NCBI RefSeq assembly: GCF_900188375.1
Contig: NZ_FZOO01000007.1
Span: forward strand, 62,001 to 126,000
Source: Geodermatophilus pulveris
GTDB taxonomy: Bacteria; Actinomycetota; Actinomycetes; Mycobacteriales; Geodermatophilaceae
Length of the DNA: 64,000 nucleotides
Reading direction: 5' to 3'
The position numbers were made by a program, and so were the translations under genes. Shown one piece after another: positions 54,072-62,286 of the stretch; position 1 is the stretch's first letter; every line of letters starts with the position of its first letter. Below the pieces are notes generated by a model. The model did not search any database, was not told the DNA's origin, and was given only the letters and a program-made list of their open reading frames with translations.

Positions 54072-54992
54072 GTGGACTGGCGCCCGGTGATCGCGAGGAC
54101 GATGGCTGAGCGGGGTGGCTTGGCGACCCGCCGGCAACTGTTGGAGCACATCCCCCGCCGGGTCCTCGACGGCCACGTCGGTCGGCGCAACCTCGTGCGC
54201 GTCTTCCCGCACGTGTACCGGCTCCGGGACTCCCACGTCGACGACGCGACCGCCCTGCGAGCCGCCGTCCTCCACGCCGGCCCGGTGGCGGCACTGAGCC
54301 ACACCACCGCCCTCGCTGTCTGGGGCGTCCGGCCACTCGAGCGGCCCCTGCACATGACGGTGGACCAGAGCATCAAGCGGGCGGGCAGCCCGGGTCTCGT
54401 CGTCCATCGGCGACTCCGCTTCGATCCGGAGTCGCGCCAGTGCGTCGAGCGGAGCGGGTTTCGGGTCACCGCGCTCGCCCGGTCGGTGATCGACTCCTGG
54501 CCGCTCCTGCCGACGGCGGAACGGCGTCCGCTCGCCCTGGACCTCGTGCGTCGAAGGCTGACGACGGCGGAACTGCTCGGCGAGGCACTCCTCGAGCGGC
54601 CCAACGTCGCCGGCCACCGGAGCCTGCGCCAGACCATCGAGCTCATCGCTGACGGCTGCCAGAGCGAGCTCGAGGTCCATGGTGTGCTGAACGTCTTCCG
54701 GCACCGTTCCCTCCCGCCCAGTGTCGGGCAGTACCGGCTCCGGCTCCCCACGGGGAGCGTTCGGATCGACCGGTGCTGGCCCGAGGCCATGCTGGCTGTC
54801 GAACTCGACGGCGCCCAGCACCACACCTCCCCGGAGGATCGGCGGAATGATCTCGGTCGGGACCGCGCTCTGGCCGCAGCCGGCTGGGTCGTGCTGCGCT
54901 TCACCTACGCCGACGTGTTGCGCGATCCGGCGGGCGTTCGTGCACGGGTCCTCGAGGTCTACCGGACCCGCCTGGCTCAGCTCGCCGGCTGA
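54072..54992 (+). CDS. AbiEi-type winged-helix plus DUF559 (Vsr-like endonuclease) protein
   Basis: A 306-residue protein with an N-terminal helix-turn-helix like the AbiEi antitoxin domain (GLATRRQLLEHIPRRVLDGH; FPHVYRLRDSHVD), a middle segment (LSHTTALAVWGVRPL) and a C-terminal DUF559/Vsr-like PD-(D/E)XK nuclease (SVRIDRCWPEAMLAVELDGA near 233, QHH, then DRALAAAGWVVLRFTYADV). No substrate is known. GTG 54072 has GCGAGG eight bases upstream and is preferred over ATG 54102; the frame stays open back to an ATG at 53937 inside the hairpin. Its codon use has more A/T than its neighbours. No toxin gene is adjacent. Confidence 0.8.
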   Translation: MDWRPVIARTMAERGGLATRRQLLEHIPRRVLDGHVGRRNLVRVFPHVYRLRDSHVDDATALRAAVLHAGPVAALSHTTALAVWGVRPLERPLHMTVDQSIKRAGSPGLVVHRRLRFDPESRQCVERSGFRVTALARSVIDSWPLLPTAERRPLALDLVRRRLTTAELLGEALLERPNVAGHRSLRQTIELIADGCQSELEVHGVLNVFRHRSLPPSVGQYRLRLPTGSVRIDRCWPEAMLAVELDGAQHHTSPEDRRNDLGRDRALAAAGWVVLRFTYADVLRDPAGVRARVLEVYRTRLAQLAG

Positions 54993-55011
54993 GCCCGCCC
55001 ACCCGGGCCTA

Positions 55012-55071
55012 GGCATAGGAGGCAATGCACGCCCCTCAACCCACCCGGACGTGTGCATTGCCTCCTATGCC
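55012..55071. repeat. 19-bp hairpin, right flank of the DUF559 gene
   Basis: Arms 55012-55030 and 55053-55071 pair perfectly; loop 22 bases. The arms share 20-21 consecutive bases with the hairpin at 53922-53985, while the loops differ. It lies between the DUF559 stop and the convergent rsmI stop and could terminate both. Confidence 0.85.
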
Positions 55072-55086
55072 CGTCTCGCCCGCGGG

Positions 55087-55926
55087 TCAGCTGTCCTTCG
55101 CGGCGACCACGGCGTCGTAGACGGTGCGGCGGGGCAGCCCGGTGCGGACGACGACGGCGCGGATGGCGTCCTTGCGGGTGGCGCCCGCGGCCTCCTCGCC
55201 CGCCACCAGGCCCGCGAGCTCGGCCGGCGTCAGCACCACCGGCTCCGCGGGCGCCCCGCCGACCACCAGGGTGATCTCGCCGCGCACCCCGCCGGCCGCC
55301 CACTCCGCCAGGGCCGCGAGCGGCCCCCGGCGGACCTCCTCGTGCGTCTTGGTCAGCTCCCGGCACACCGCGGCGGGCCGGTCGTCGCCGAAGGCGGCCG
55401 CGGCGTCGGCCAGCGCGTCGGCCAGCCGGTGCGGCGACTCGAAGAACACCATCGTGCGGCGCTCGCCGGCCAGCCCGGTCAGCCGCGACCGGCGCTCCCC
55501 CGCCTTGCGCGGCAGGAAGCCCTCGAAGCAGAACCGGTCGACCGGCAGGCCGGAGACGGCGAGCGCGGTGGTCACCGCCGACGGGCCCGGCACCGAGGTC
55601 ACCTCGACCCCGGCATCGATCGCCGCGCGCACCAGCGTGTAGCCGGGGTCGGAGACCGACGGCATGCCGGCGTCGGTGAGCAGCAGGACGGTGCGCCCCT
55701 CGGCGAGCGCGGCCAGCAGCCCGGGCAGCCGGGCCCGCTCGACCGACTCGTGGAAGGTCACCACCTTCCCGGCCGGGCGCACGTCCAGGTCGGCCGCCAG
55801 CCGGTGCAGCCGCCGGGTGTCCTCGACGGCCAGGACGTCGGCGGTCGCCATCGCCGCGCGCAGCCGCGGGCCGACGTCACCGGGCTGCCCGAGCGGCGCC
55901 CCACCGAGCACCAGCCGTCCACCCAT
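55087..55926 (-). CDS. rsmI: 16S rRNA (cytidine1402-2'-O)-methyltransferase
   Basis: SAM-dependent tetrapyrrole-methylase-fold enzyme modifying C1402 of 16S rRNA. The 279-residue product shows LGGAPLGQPGDVGPRL near 7, LAVEDTRRLHRL near 33, LLTDAGMPSVSDPGYTLV near 82, SVPGPSAVTTALAVSGL near 112 and FFESPHRL near 161. It ends in a short helical region (ATRKDAIRAVVV). ATG 55926 lacks a Shine-Dalgarno; CAGGCT lies six bases upstream. It is divergent from pmt with 52 bases between starts. Confidence 0.94.
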   Translation of the reverse strand: MGGRLVLGGAPLGQPGDVGPRLRAAMATADVLAVEDTRRLHRLAADLDVRPAGKVVTFHESVERARLPGLLAALAEGRTVLLLTDAGMPSVSDPGYTLVRAAIDAGVEVTSVPGPSAVTTALAVSGLPVDRFCFEGFLPRKAGERRSRLTGLAGERRTMVFFESPHRLADALADAAAAFGDDRPAAVCRELTKTHEEVRRGPLAALAEWAAGGVRGEITLVVGGAPAEPVVLTPAELAGLVAGEEAAGATRKDAIRAVVVRTGLPRRTVYDAVVAAKDS

Positions 55927-55932
55927 GCCCCG

Positions 55933-55938
55933 AGCCTG
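55933..55938 (-). promoter_or_regulatory. Candidate -10 element before rsmI
   Basis: CAGGCT on the minus strand, six bases (cggggc) from the ATG. Same hexamer and spacing as at the SurA-like gene. Confidence 0.3.
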
Positions 55939-55966
55939 TCACGGCGGCCGGCGCGGCACGCCCACA

Positions 55967-55972
55967 TACCCT
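55967..55972 (+). promoter_or_regulatory. Candidate -10 element for a leaderless pmt transcript
   Basis: TACCCT followed by six bases (ggccgc) and the ATG at 55979; fits TAnnnT. The gap to divergent rsmI is too short for a long leader. Confidence 0.4.
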
Positions 55973-55978
55973 GGCCGC

Positions 55979-57490
55979 ATGGCGGTGCTGGCTCCCGAGC
56001 GCACGGGGCGGGAGCCCGGGAGGCCCGGCCCCGCCCGCATCCGCCGCCTCCCGTTCCCCCGGCCGCGCCGCGACCGCACCCCGCCGCTGCCCGCCGACGA
56101 GCGCACCGCCTGGCTGCTCACCGCCCTGCTGGGCCTCGGCGCCTTCGCCGTGCGGGTGTGGGACCTCGGCTACCCCGGCGAGCTGCTCTTCGACGAGGCG
56201 TACTACCCGCCGCAGGCGCGCGAGCTGCTGGAGTGGGGCCACGAGTACAACCGCGGCTACACGTTCATCGTGCACCCGCCGCTGGGCAAGTGGCTGATCG
56301 CGGCCGGCATCGGGCTGTTCGGCTACGACTCCTTCGGCTGGCGGCTGCCCTCCGCGGTCGCCGGGACGATCGCCGTCGTCGTCCTCACCCGGCTGGCCCG
56401 GCGACTGACCGGCTCGACGCTGCTGGGCCTGCTCGCCGGGCTGCTGCTGGCGCTGGACGGGCTGGCCTTCACCCTGTCCCGGATCGGCCTGCTCGACGTC
56501 TTCCTGCAGGTGTTCGTGCTGTCCGCGGTGGCCTGCCTGGTCGTCGACCGCGACCGGGTGCGCGCGCGGGTCCGGGCGGGGGCGGCCGGGCCGCTGGGGC
56601 CACGCGGGTGGCGGCTGGCGGCCGGGTTCCTGTTCGGCTGCGCCTGCGCGGTCAAGTGGAGCGGGGTGTGGTTCCTGGCCGCCTTCGCGGTGCTGAGCCT
56701 GCTGTGGGAGCGCGCCGCCCGGTGGGAGGCCGGCGTCCCCCGGCCGACACGGGCCACGGCCCGGCACGGCCTGCCCGGGGCGCTGTGGGCGCTGGCCGCC
56801 GTCCCGGTGCTCACCTACCTGGCCAGCTTCACCGGCTGGTTCCTCGGCGAGACCTCGCAGGGCAGGGCGTGGGCGCAGCAGAACCCGGAGACGGCGTTCC
56901 CCTGGGTGCCCGACGCGCTGCGCTCGCTGTGGCACCAGCACGCCGAGTGGCTGGAGTTCCACAACGGGCTGTCCACGCCGCACCCCTGGGAGTCCGGGCC
57001 GTGGGCGTGGCTGGTCAACGGCCGGCCGATCCTGCTGTGGAACCCGCAGGGGCTCACCGACGCCGCCGGCGAGCAGGTGGTCCGCTACATCCTCATGGTC
57101 GGGACGCCGACCCTCTGGTATGCCTTCGCGCCGGCGCTGGTCTGGCTGGCCTGGCGGCTGGTCGCCCGCCGCGACCCGGCGGCCCTGGTCGTCGCCGTCG
57201 CGGTGGCCGCCGGCTGGGGCACCTGGTTCCTCAACCCCGAGCGCACGATGTTCGCCTTCTACACCGCGCCGGTGCTGCCGTTCTTCGTGCTCGCCGTGGT
57301 CCTCGTGCTGCAGGACGTCCTGGGCCCCCCGGGCGCGTCCCGGCTGCGCCGCCAGGCCGGCCTGGGCGTGGTCGCGCTCGGCGTCGCGGTGGTGGCGGCG
57401 ACCTTCGTGTTCTTCCTCCCCGTCCTCACCGGGCAGCCGCTCACGCGCGTGGAGTGGCTGGACCGGATGTGGTTCCCGTCCTGGTTCTGA
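55979..57490 (+). CDS. pmt: Dolichyl-phosphate-mannose--protein mannosyltransferase
   Basis: Polytopic GT39/GT-C enzyme that O-mannosylates exported proteins from polyprenyl-phosphomannose. The 503-residue product has a basic N-terminus, then about ten spans. The first extracytoplasmic loop has LFDEAYYPPQARELL near 70 (catalytic DE) and FIVHPPLGKWL near 95. The CAVKWSGVWFLAAF segment near 220 and the C-terminal DRMWFPSWF are typical of actinobacterial Pmt. It is beside rsmI in many Actinobacteria. The large secreted proteins in this window are possible acceptors (inference). Confidence 0.93.
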   Translation: MAVLAPERTGREPGRPGPARIRRLPFPRPRRDRTPPLPADERTAWLLTALLGLGAFAVRVWDLGYPGELLFDEAYYPPQARELLEWGHEYNRGYTFIVHPPLGKWLIAAGIGLFGYDSFGWRLPSAVAGTIAVVVLTRLARRLTGSTLLGLLAGLLLALDGLAFTLSRIGLLDVFLQVFVLSAVACLVVDRDRVRARVRAGAAGPLGPRGWRLAAGFLFGCACAVKWSGVWFLAAFAVLSLLWERAARWEAGVPRPTRATARHGLPGALWALAAVPVLTYLASFTGWFLGETSQGRAWAQQNPETAFPWVPDALRSLWHQHAEWLEFHNGLSTPHPWESGPWAWLVNGRPILLWNPQGLTDAAGEQVVRYILMVGTPTLWYAFAPALVWLAWRLVARRDPAALVVAVAVAAGWGTWFLNPERTMFAFYTAPVLPFFVLAVVLVLQDVLGPPGASRLRRQAGLGVVALGVAVVAATFVFFLPVLTGQPLTRVEWLDRMWFPSWF

Positions 57491-57506
57491 CCCCCGGAGG
57501 ACGACG

Positions 57507-58289
57507 ATGACCGACCGGCCGGTGCGCACCGACCTCGACGGCGACGTGTGGCGGGTGACCCTCGCCGCGCCGGACACCGGCAACGCCCTCGACCCGGCGA
57601 TGGCCGCGGCCCTGGCCGGGGCGCTGGGCGCCCGACCGCCCCGGGCCCGGGCGGTGCTGCTGCTCGCCGACGGCCCGCGGTTCTGCGTCGGCGGCGACGT
57701 GCGCGGCTTCGCCGCCGCCGCGGACCCGGGTGCGGAGGTGGGCCGGCTGGCGACCGACTGGCACGTCGTGGTGCGGGCGCTGCTGGACAGCCCGGTGCCG
57801 GTCGTGGCCGGGGTGCACGGGGCCGTCGCCGGCGCCGGCGTGGGGCTGCTGGGCGCGGTGGACGTCGTCGTCTGCGCCCGCTCGACCCGGATCCGCCCCG
57901 CCTACGCGGCGATCGGCTTCTCCCCGGACGGCGGCAGCACCTGGACCCTCGCGCACGCCCTCGGCCCGGCCCGCGCGCTGGACCTGGTGCTCACCGACGG
58001 CACGCTGGACGCCGAGGAGGCGCGGGCGTGCGGCCTGGTCGCCCGGGTGGTGGCCGACGACGACCTGCGCGAGTCCGCCGGGGCGCTGGCGCACGCGCTG
58101 GCCGCCGGGCCGGTGCGGGCGCTGGTGCGCACCCGCGCGCTCATCCGCGGCGCGGCCGCCCGCACCCCGGCCGAGCAGCTGGACCACGAGGCGCGGCTGA
58201 TCGCGGAGTCCGCCGCGGACCCGGAGGGCCGGGAGGGCGTGCGGGCCTTCGTCGAGAAGCGGCGGCCGGACTTCCGCGCGGCGCGCTGA
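57507..58289 (+). CDS. Enoyl-CoA hydratase/isomerase family protein
   Basis: Crotonase-fold protein of 260 residues. FCVGGDVRGFAAAAD near 58 and PVPVVAGVHGAVAGAGVGLLGAVDVVV near 97-123 form the oxyanion hole and CoA pocket; the usual second catalytic acid region reads YAAIGFSPDGGSTWTLAHAL near 132, which matches isomerase-type members (FSPDGGST) better than classic hydratases. ATG 57507 has GGAGGACGACG upstream. It follows pmt by 16 bases and converges on the kinase gene three bases away. Confidence 0.87.
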   Translation: MTDRPVRTDLDGDVWRVTLAAPDTGNALDPAMAAALAGALGARPPRARAVLLLADGPRFCVGGDVRGFAAAADPGAEVGRLATDWHVVVRALLDSPVPVVAGVHGAVAGAGVGLLGAVDVVVCARSTRIRPAYAAIGFSPDGGSTWTLAHALGPARALDLVLTDGTLDAEEARACGLVARVVADDDLRESAGALAHALAAGPVRALVRTRALIRGAAARTPAEQLDHEARLIAESAADPEGREGVRAFVEKRRPDFRAAR

Positions 58290-58292
58290 CCC

Positions 58293-59120
58293 TCAGCCCG
58301 ACAGCGCCGCCCGCAGCGCCGGCTCCTGCCCGGCCAGCCACGCCCGGTACTCCTCGGACCCCAGCCGCGTCCCCGACCGCCAGTACTCCAGGAACCCGGC
58401 GTGCCCGGCCGCGGCGTAGCGCTCGACGACCCCGCCGAACCACTCCTGGTTCTGCTGGATCGCCGCGGGCAGCGCCGCCCGTTCCGCGCCGGTCAGCCCG
58501 TAGGCGTCGGCGAACACCCGCAGCCGGCGCAGGCCCTGCCCCTGGCGGGCGTCGCGGACGGTCGCGTCGGGGCGCACCGGCGCCCACTGGCGGGCGGCGC
58601 ACGCGACGTCCCACAGCCGGGAGCCGGGGCCGGCGAGGTCGAAGTCGATGAGCGCGACCGCCCGGCCGCCGCGGAAGACGACGTTGTCCAGGTTGAGGTC
58701 GTTGTGCCCCACCAGCTCCCCGGCGTAGGGGTCCGGAGGGGGCTGCGGCCAGCTGTGCGGCGTGGGGTCGAAGCCGGCGACGGCGCGGTGGTAGTCGGCC
58801 AGCAGCCGCGCCACGCTGCGCAGGGCGGCGTCGGTGAGCGCCCAGTCCGGGTAGGGCGGGGTCACCGCCGTCCCGGGGATGTAGCCGAGGACCTCCCGGC
58901 CCTGCCGGTCGGTGCCGAGCACCCGCGGGGCCCCGTCGAAGCCGACGGCGGCGAGGTGGTCCAGCAGGGCGTGCGTGGCCGGGCTGGTGCGGCGCAGCGG
59001 ACGGCGGACGGTGTCCCCGACCCGGACCACCCGGCCGCGGTTGGCGACCCCGCCGGGCAGCGGGACCTCGGGGCCCGGCCGGTCCCACGGCGTCCCGGTG
59101 GTGCCCGCGGGACCGGTCAC
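58293..59120 (-). CDS. Phosphotransferase-fold kinase (APH / choline kinase-like)
   Basis: A 275-residue protein kinase-like fold enzyme of the aminoglycoside phosphotransferase family. The catalytic loop is GELVGHNDLNLDNVVFRGG near 126-145 (Asp base and Asn), followed by VALIDFDLAGPGSRLWDVAC (metal-binding Asp). Substrate cannot be assigned; most chromosomal members phosphorylate small metabolites rather than antibiotics. GTG 59120 overlaps the stop of the SorC-type regulator, so it is translated with that regulator and may serve the polyol pathway (inference). Confidence 0.82.
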   Translation of the reverse strand: MTGPAGTTGTPWDRPGPEVPLPGGVANRGRVVRVGDTVRRPLRRTSPATHALLDHLAAVGFDGAPRVLGTDRQGREVLGYIPGTAVTPPYPDWALTDAALRSVARLLADYHRAVAGFDPTPHSWPQPPPDPYAGELVGHNDLNLDNVVFRGGRAVALIDFDLAGPGSRLWDVACAARQWAPVRPDATVRDARQGQGLRRLRVFADAYGLTGAERAALPAAIQQNQEWFGGVVERYAAAGHAGFLEYWRSGTRLGSEEYRAWLAGQEPALRAALSG

Positions 59121-60067
59121 GTCGCCTCGAGCAGCGCCTGCGCGAAGGTGCGGTGGGTGACCAGGCCGCCGACCAGGCCGCTGCGCAGCGCGGCGAGCGC
59201 GGCGGGGACCTTGGGCAGCCCGTACGGGATGGCGAGCACCTCGGGCACGGCCCGCATCTGGTCGGCGTCGATGCCGAGCAGCCGCTCGGACAGCCCGGCG
59301 CGCACCGGCTCGCCGTCGGCGGTGAGGAAGACGCCGGAGACCTCGGCGCAGACGCCGAGCCGGCGCAGCTCCCGGCGGTCGTGCTCCCGGGCGGTGTCGT
59401 GGAGGGTGGACTGCCCGGGCGCCCAGGCGCCCACGCCGACGACGGCCTTCGTCACGCGCGGGAGCTGCGCGAGGGCGAGGGCGACCTCGTGCTGCCGGCG
59501 CAGGGTCCGGGCGGTGCCCGCGTCGGGCAGCGTGAACGGCGCGTAGAAGACGTAGGCCGGCCCGCCCGCCGCGCGGGCCACGTCGCGGACGACGTCGATC
59601 GAGGTCTCCTCGCCGCCGGGCAGGGAGAGCGCGCCGGTGAGCTGCACGACGGGGACGCCGGACAGCCGGGGCAGCGCCCGGGCCATCGCCCCGACAGCGC
59701 GCGACCAGGCGACCCCCAGCACGTCCTCGGGGCCGACCACCTCGGCGAGCAGGTCGGCGGCCACCTGACCGAGCTGCCGGCGGACGGCATCGGGGTGCTC
59801 GTCGCGGGTGTCCACGACCACCGCGTGCTCGAGGCCGAAGCGGCTGCGCACCCGCGCGGACAGGTCGACGTCGACCAGCCCCCGGTCGCCGATCTCGATG
59901 CGCACCAGGCCGCTGCTGAGGGCACCCTCGATGAGCCGGGCGACCTTGAAGCGGCTGAGCCCGAACTCCTCGGCGATCTCCACCTTGGAGCGCCCGTCGA
60001 GGTAGTAGCGGCGGGCCACCGAGGCGGACAGGACGAGGGCCGCCGGGCCGGTCAGCGGCTGGGCCAC
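59117..60067 (-). CDS. SorC/DeoR-type sugar-binding transcriptional regulator
   Basis: Cytoplasmic DNA-binding protein of 316 residues. The N-terminal helix-turn-helix is RRYYLDGRSKVEIAEEFGLS and SRFKVARLIEGAL at about 19-50; the rest is the SorC sugar-phosphate-binding domain (DVLGVAWSRAVGAMARALP; VVQLTGALSLPGG; VTKAVVGVGAW; IDADQMRAVPEVLAIPYG). It is divergent from the mannitol PTS genes and most likely controls them with a phosphosugar effector. GTG 60067 has a strong AGGAGGTG upstream. Confidence 0.9.
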   Translation of the reverse strand: MAQPLTGPAALVLSASVARRYYLDGRSKVEIAEEFGLSRFKVARLIEGALSSGLVRIEIGDRGLVDVDLSARVRSRFGLEHAVVVDTRDEHPDAVRRQLGQVAADLLAEVVGPEDVLGVAWSRAVGAMARALPRLSGVPVVQLTGALSLPGGEETSIDVVRDVARAAGGPAYVFYAPFTLPDAGTARTLRRQHEVALALAQLPRVTKAVVGVGAWAPGQSTLHDTAREHDRRELRRLGVCAEVSGVFLTADGEPVRAGLSERLLGIDADQMRAVPEVLAIPYGLPKVPAALAALRSGLVGGLVTHRTFAQALLEAT

Positions 60068-60250
60068 ACCCGCACCTCCTGCTCATGTGAGCGGTCGGCG
60101 CCCATTCTGGCACTCGGCCCTTGACGTGCCCAGACGTGACTCAGAACACTCGGTGGAGCGAGCACACCGACCTCTTCCCCGCTCCCGCGGCGCGACGGCC
60201 GTCGGCGTGCCCGCGGATCCGGGACGCCCGACGGAGAGCAGAGGCACACA
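60068..60250. promoter_or_regulatory. Divergent control region of regulator and PTS operon
   Basis: Contains a short inverted repeat GCTCA-tg-TGAGC at 60081-60092, overlapping the regulator Shine-Dalgarno, and a TTGACG that could be a plus-strand -35 at about 60120. The inverted repeat is a candidate operator for the SorC-type regulator, which would make it autoregulatory. Confidence 0.4.
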
Positions 60251-61798
60251 GTGACCGCAGCCGCACAGACGCCGACAGGCAGCTCGGGCGCGAGGGTCGC
60301 GGTGCAGAAGTTCGGCACCTTCCTGTCCGGGATGATCATGCCGAACATCGCCGCGTTCATCGCCTGGGGCCTGATCACGGCCTTCTTCATCGAGACGGGG
60401 TGGACGCCGGTCGCCGAGCTCGGCGGCTTCGGCACCGACGAGAACGGCGAGGAGAACACCGGGCTGGTCGGCCCGATGATCACCTACCTGCTGCCGCTGC
60501 TGATCGCCATCCAGGGCGGCCGGATGGTGCACGGGCTGCGCGGCGGCGTGGTGGCCGCGGTGGCCACCATGGGCGTCATCGTCGGCACCGACCAGCCGAT
60601 GTTCCTCGGCGCGCTGGTCATGGGCCCGCTGGCCGGCTGGGTGATGAAGCAGCTCGACCGGCTGTGGGAGGGCCGGGTCAAGCCGGGCTTCGAGATGCTG
60701 GTGGACAACTTCTCCGCCGGCATCGTGGGCGCCGCCCTCGCCGTGCTCGGCTTCTTCTCCTTCGCCCCGGTGGTGTCCGGGATCTCCACGGTGCTCGGCA
60801 ACGGCGTGGACTGGCTGGTCGACAACGGCGTGCTGCCGCTGGCCAGCATCATCATCGAGCCGGCCAAGGTGCTGTTCCTCAACAACGCGATCAACCACGG
60901 CGTGCTCACCCCGCTCGGGGTGTCACAGTCGGTCGAGGACGGCCGGTCGATCCTGTTCCTGCTGGAGGCCAACCCCGGCCCGGGCCTGGGCGTGCTGCTG
61001 GCCTGGATGGTGTTCGGCACCGGGATGGCGCGCAGCACCGCGCCGGCCGCCGCGGTCATCCACTTCTTCGGCGGCATCCACGAGATCTACTTCCCGTACG
61101 TGCTCATGAAGCCGGTGCTGCTGCTGGGCGCCATCTCCGGCGGCATGGTGGGCATCGCGACCCTGACCCTCTTCGACGCCGGCCTGCGCGCCCCGGCCGC
61201 CCCCGGGTCGATCATCGCCGTCCTGGCGCAGACACCCTCGAACGCCTTCCTCGGCGTCGTGCTGTCGGTGCTGCTGTCGGCGGCGACGTCCTTCCTGGTG
61301 TGCTCGGTGCTGCTCAAGGCCAGCCGCAAGAAGGACGGCGACCTCGCCGGGGCGACCGCCGCGATGGAGGGCATGAAGGGCAAGAAGAGCTCCGTCGCCG
61401 ACGTCCTGGCCGGGCCGGCCGGCGAGCGCGTGGGCAGCGCGGCGGCCGGCGGGGAGGCCATCGAGGACGCCGCCCGCACCGACCGGGCCCCGATCCAGCG
61501 GATCGTGTTCGCCTGCGACGCCGGGATGGGGTCCAGCGCGATGGGTGCCTCGGTGCTCCGCAACAAGATCAAGAAGGCGGGCTTCCCCGACGTCTCGGTC
61601 AGCAACCAGGCCATCGCCAACCTGACCGACGACGCCGACCTCATCGTCACCCACCGCGACCTGACCGCGCGGGCCCGCACCATGGCGCCGTCGGCCGAGC
61701 ACGTCTCGGTGGACAACTTCCTCAACAGCCCGCAGTACGACGCGATCGTCGAGGAGGTCCGGACCACCAACCGGCACGACGCGACGTCGTCCAACTGA
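60251..61798 (+). CDS. mtlA: PTS mannitol-type transporter subunit IICB
   Basis: Membrane permease and phosphotransfer component that imports and phosphorylates a hexitol. The 515-residue protein has an IIC domain of about eight spans (VQKFGTFLSGMIMPNIAAFI near 17, NNAINHGVLTPLG near 216, IHFFGGIHEIYFPYVLMKP near 272). A linker leads to a IIB domain with the phosphocysteine loop FACDAGMGSSAMGA near 419. IIA is separate (next gene), unlike the fused E. coli MtlA. GTG 60251 follows GCAGAGGCACACA. Confidence 0.94.
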   Translation: MTAAAQTPTGSSGARVAVQKFGTFLSGMIMPNIAAFIAWGLITAFFIETGWTPVAELGGFGTDENGEENTGLVGPMITYLLPLLIAIQGGRMVHGLRGGVVAAVATMGVIVGTDQPMFLGALVMGPLAGWVMKQLDRLWEGRVKPGFEMLVDNFSAGIVGAALAVLGFFSFAPVVSGISTVLGNGVDWLVDNGVLPLASIIIEPAKVLFLNNAINHGVLTPLGVSQSVEDGRSILFLLEANPGPGLGVLLAWMVFGTGMARSTAPAAAVIHFFGGIHEIYFPYVLMKPVLLLGAISGGMVGIATLTLFDAGLRAPAAPGSIIAVLAQTPSNAFLGVVLSVLLSAATSFLVCSVLLKASRKKDGDLAGATAAMEGMKGKKSSVADVLAGPAGERVGSAAAGGEAIEDAARTDRAPIQRIVFACDAGMGSSAMGASVLRNKIKKAGFPDVSVSNQAIANLTDDADLIVTHRDLTARARTMAPSAEHVSVDNFLNSPQYDAIVEEVRTTNRHDATSSN

Positions 61799-61825
61799 GC
61801 CGGCCCGACGAGGAGGGGGACGCCC

Positions 61826-62263
61826 GTGAGCGACATCCTGACGCTGTCCCAGGTGAAGGTGCCCGGTTCGGCGACCACCAAGGACGAGGCGATCCGCGAG
61901 GCCGGCCAGCTGCTGGTCGACGCGGGCGCGGTGTCCCCCGACTACGTCGACGCCATGTTCGAGCGCGAGCGGTCGGTGTCGACCTACATGGGCAACGGGC
62001 TGGCCATCCCGCACGGGACCAACGAGTCCAAGGACGCCATCACGCGGTCCGCCCTGTCGGTGGTGCGCTACGACCGGCCGATCGACTGGGACGGCAACGA
62101 GGTCCGCTTCGCCGTCGGCGTGGCCGGCGTCGAGGGTGGGCACCTGGAGATCCTGGGCAAGGTGGCGATCGTCTTCTCCGACGAGGCCGAGGTGCAGGGA
62201 CTGGTCGAGGCCTCCTCCGCCGAGGAGCTCTACCAGCGCCTGCTCGCCGTCAACGAGGACTAG
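61826..62263 (+). CDS. mtlF: PTS mannitol-type subunit IIA
   Basis: Cytoplasmic phosphocarrier of 145 residues passing phosphate from HPr to IICB. The phosphohistidine is in NGLAIPHGTNESK near 57-69; the fold-typical ends are DEAIREAGQLLVDAGAV and EEILGKVAIVF-type sequence near 107. GTG 61826 has AGGAGGGGG upstream, 28 bases after mtlA. General PTS proteins EI and HPr are not in the window. Confidence 0.93.
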   Translation: MSDILTLSQVKVPGSATTKDEAIREAGQLLVDAGAVSPDYVDAMFERERSVSTYMGNGLAIPHGTNESKDAITRSALSVVRYDRPIDWDGNEVRFAVGVAGVEGGHLEILGKVAIVFSDEAEVQGLVEASSAEELYQRLLAVNED

Positions 62264-62286
62264 CCCGCGACGAGGGGACGGCTCAC

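Noticed and set aside
54072-54992. Type IV toxin-antitoxin AbiE system
   Set aside because: The N-terminal domain resembles AbiEi, but there is no AbiEii nucleotidyltransferase toxin beside it; the C-terminus is a Vsr-like domain instead.
58293-59120. Antibiotic resistance (aminoglycoside phosphotransferase)
   Set aside because: The fold motif alone does not show this; location in a sugar regulator operon argues for a metabolic kinase.
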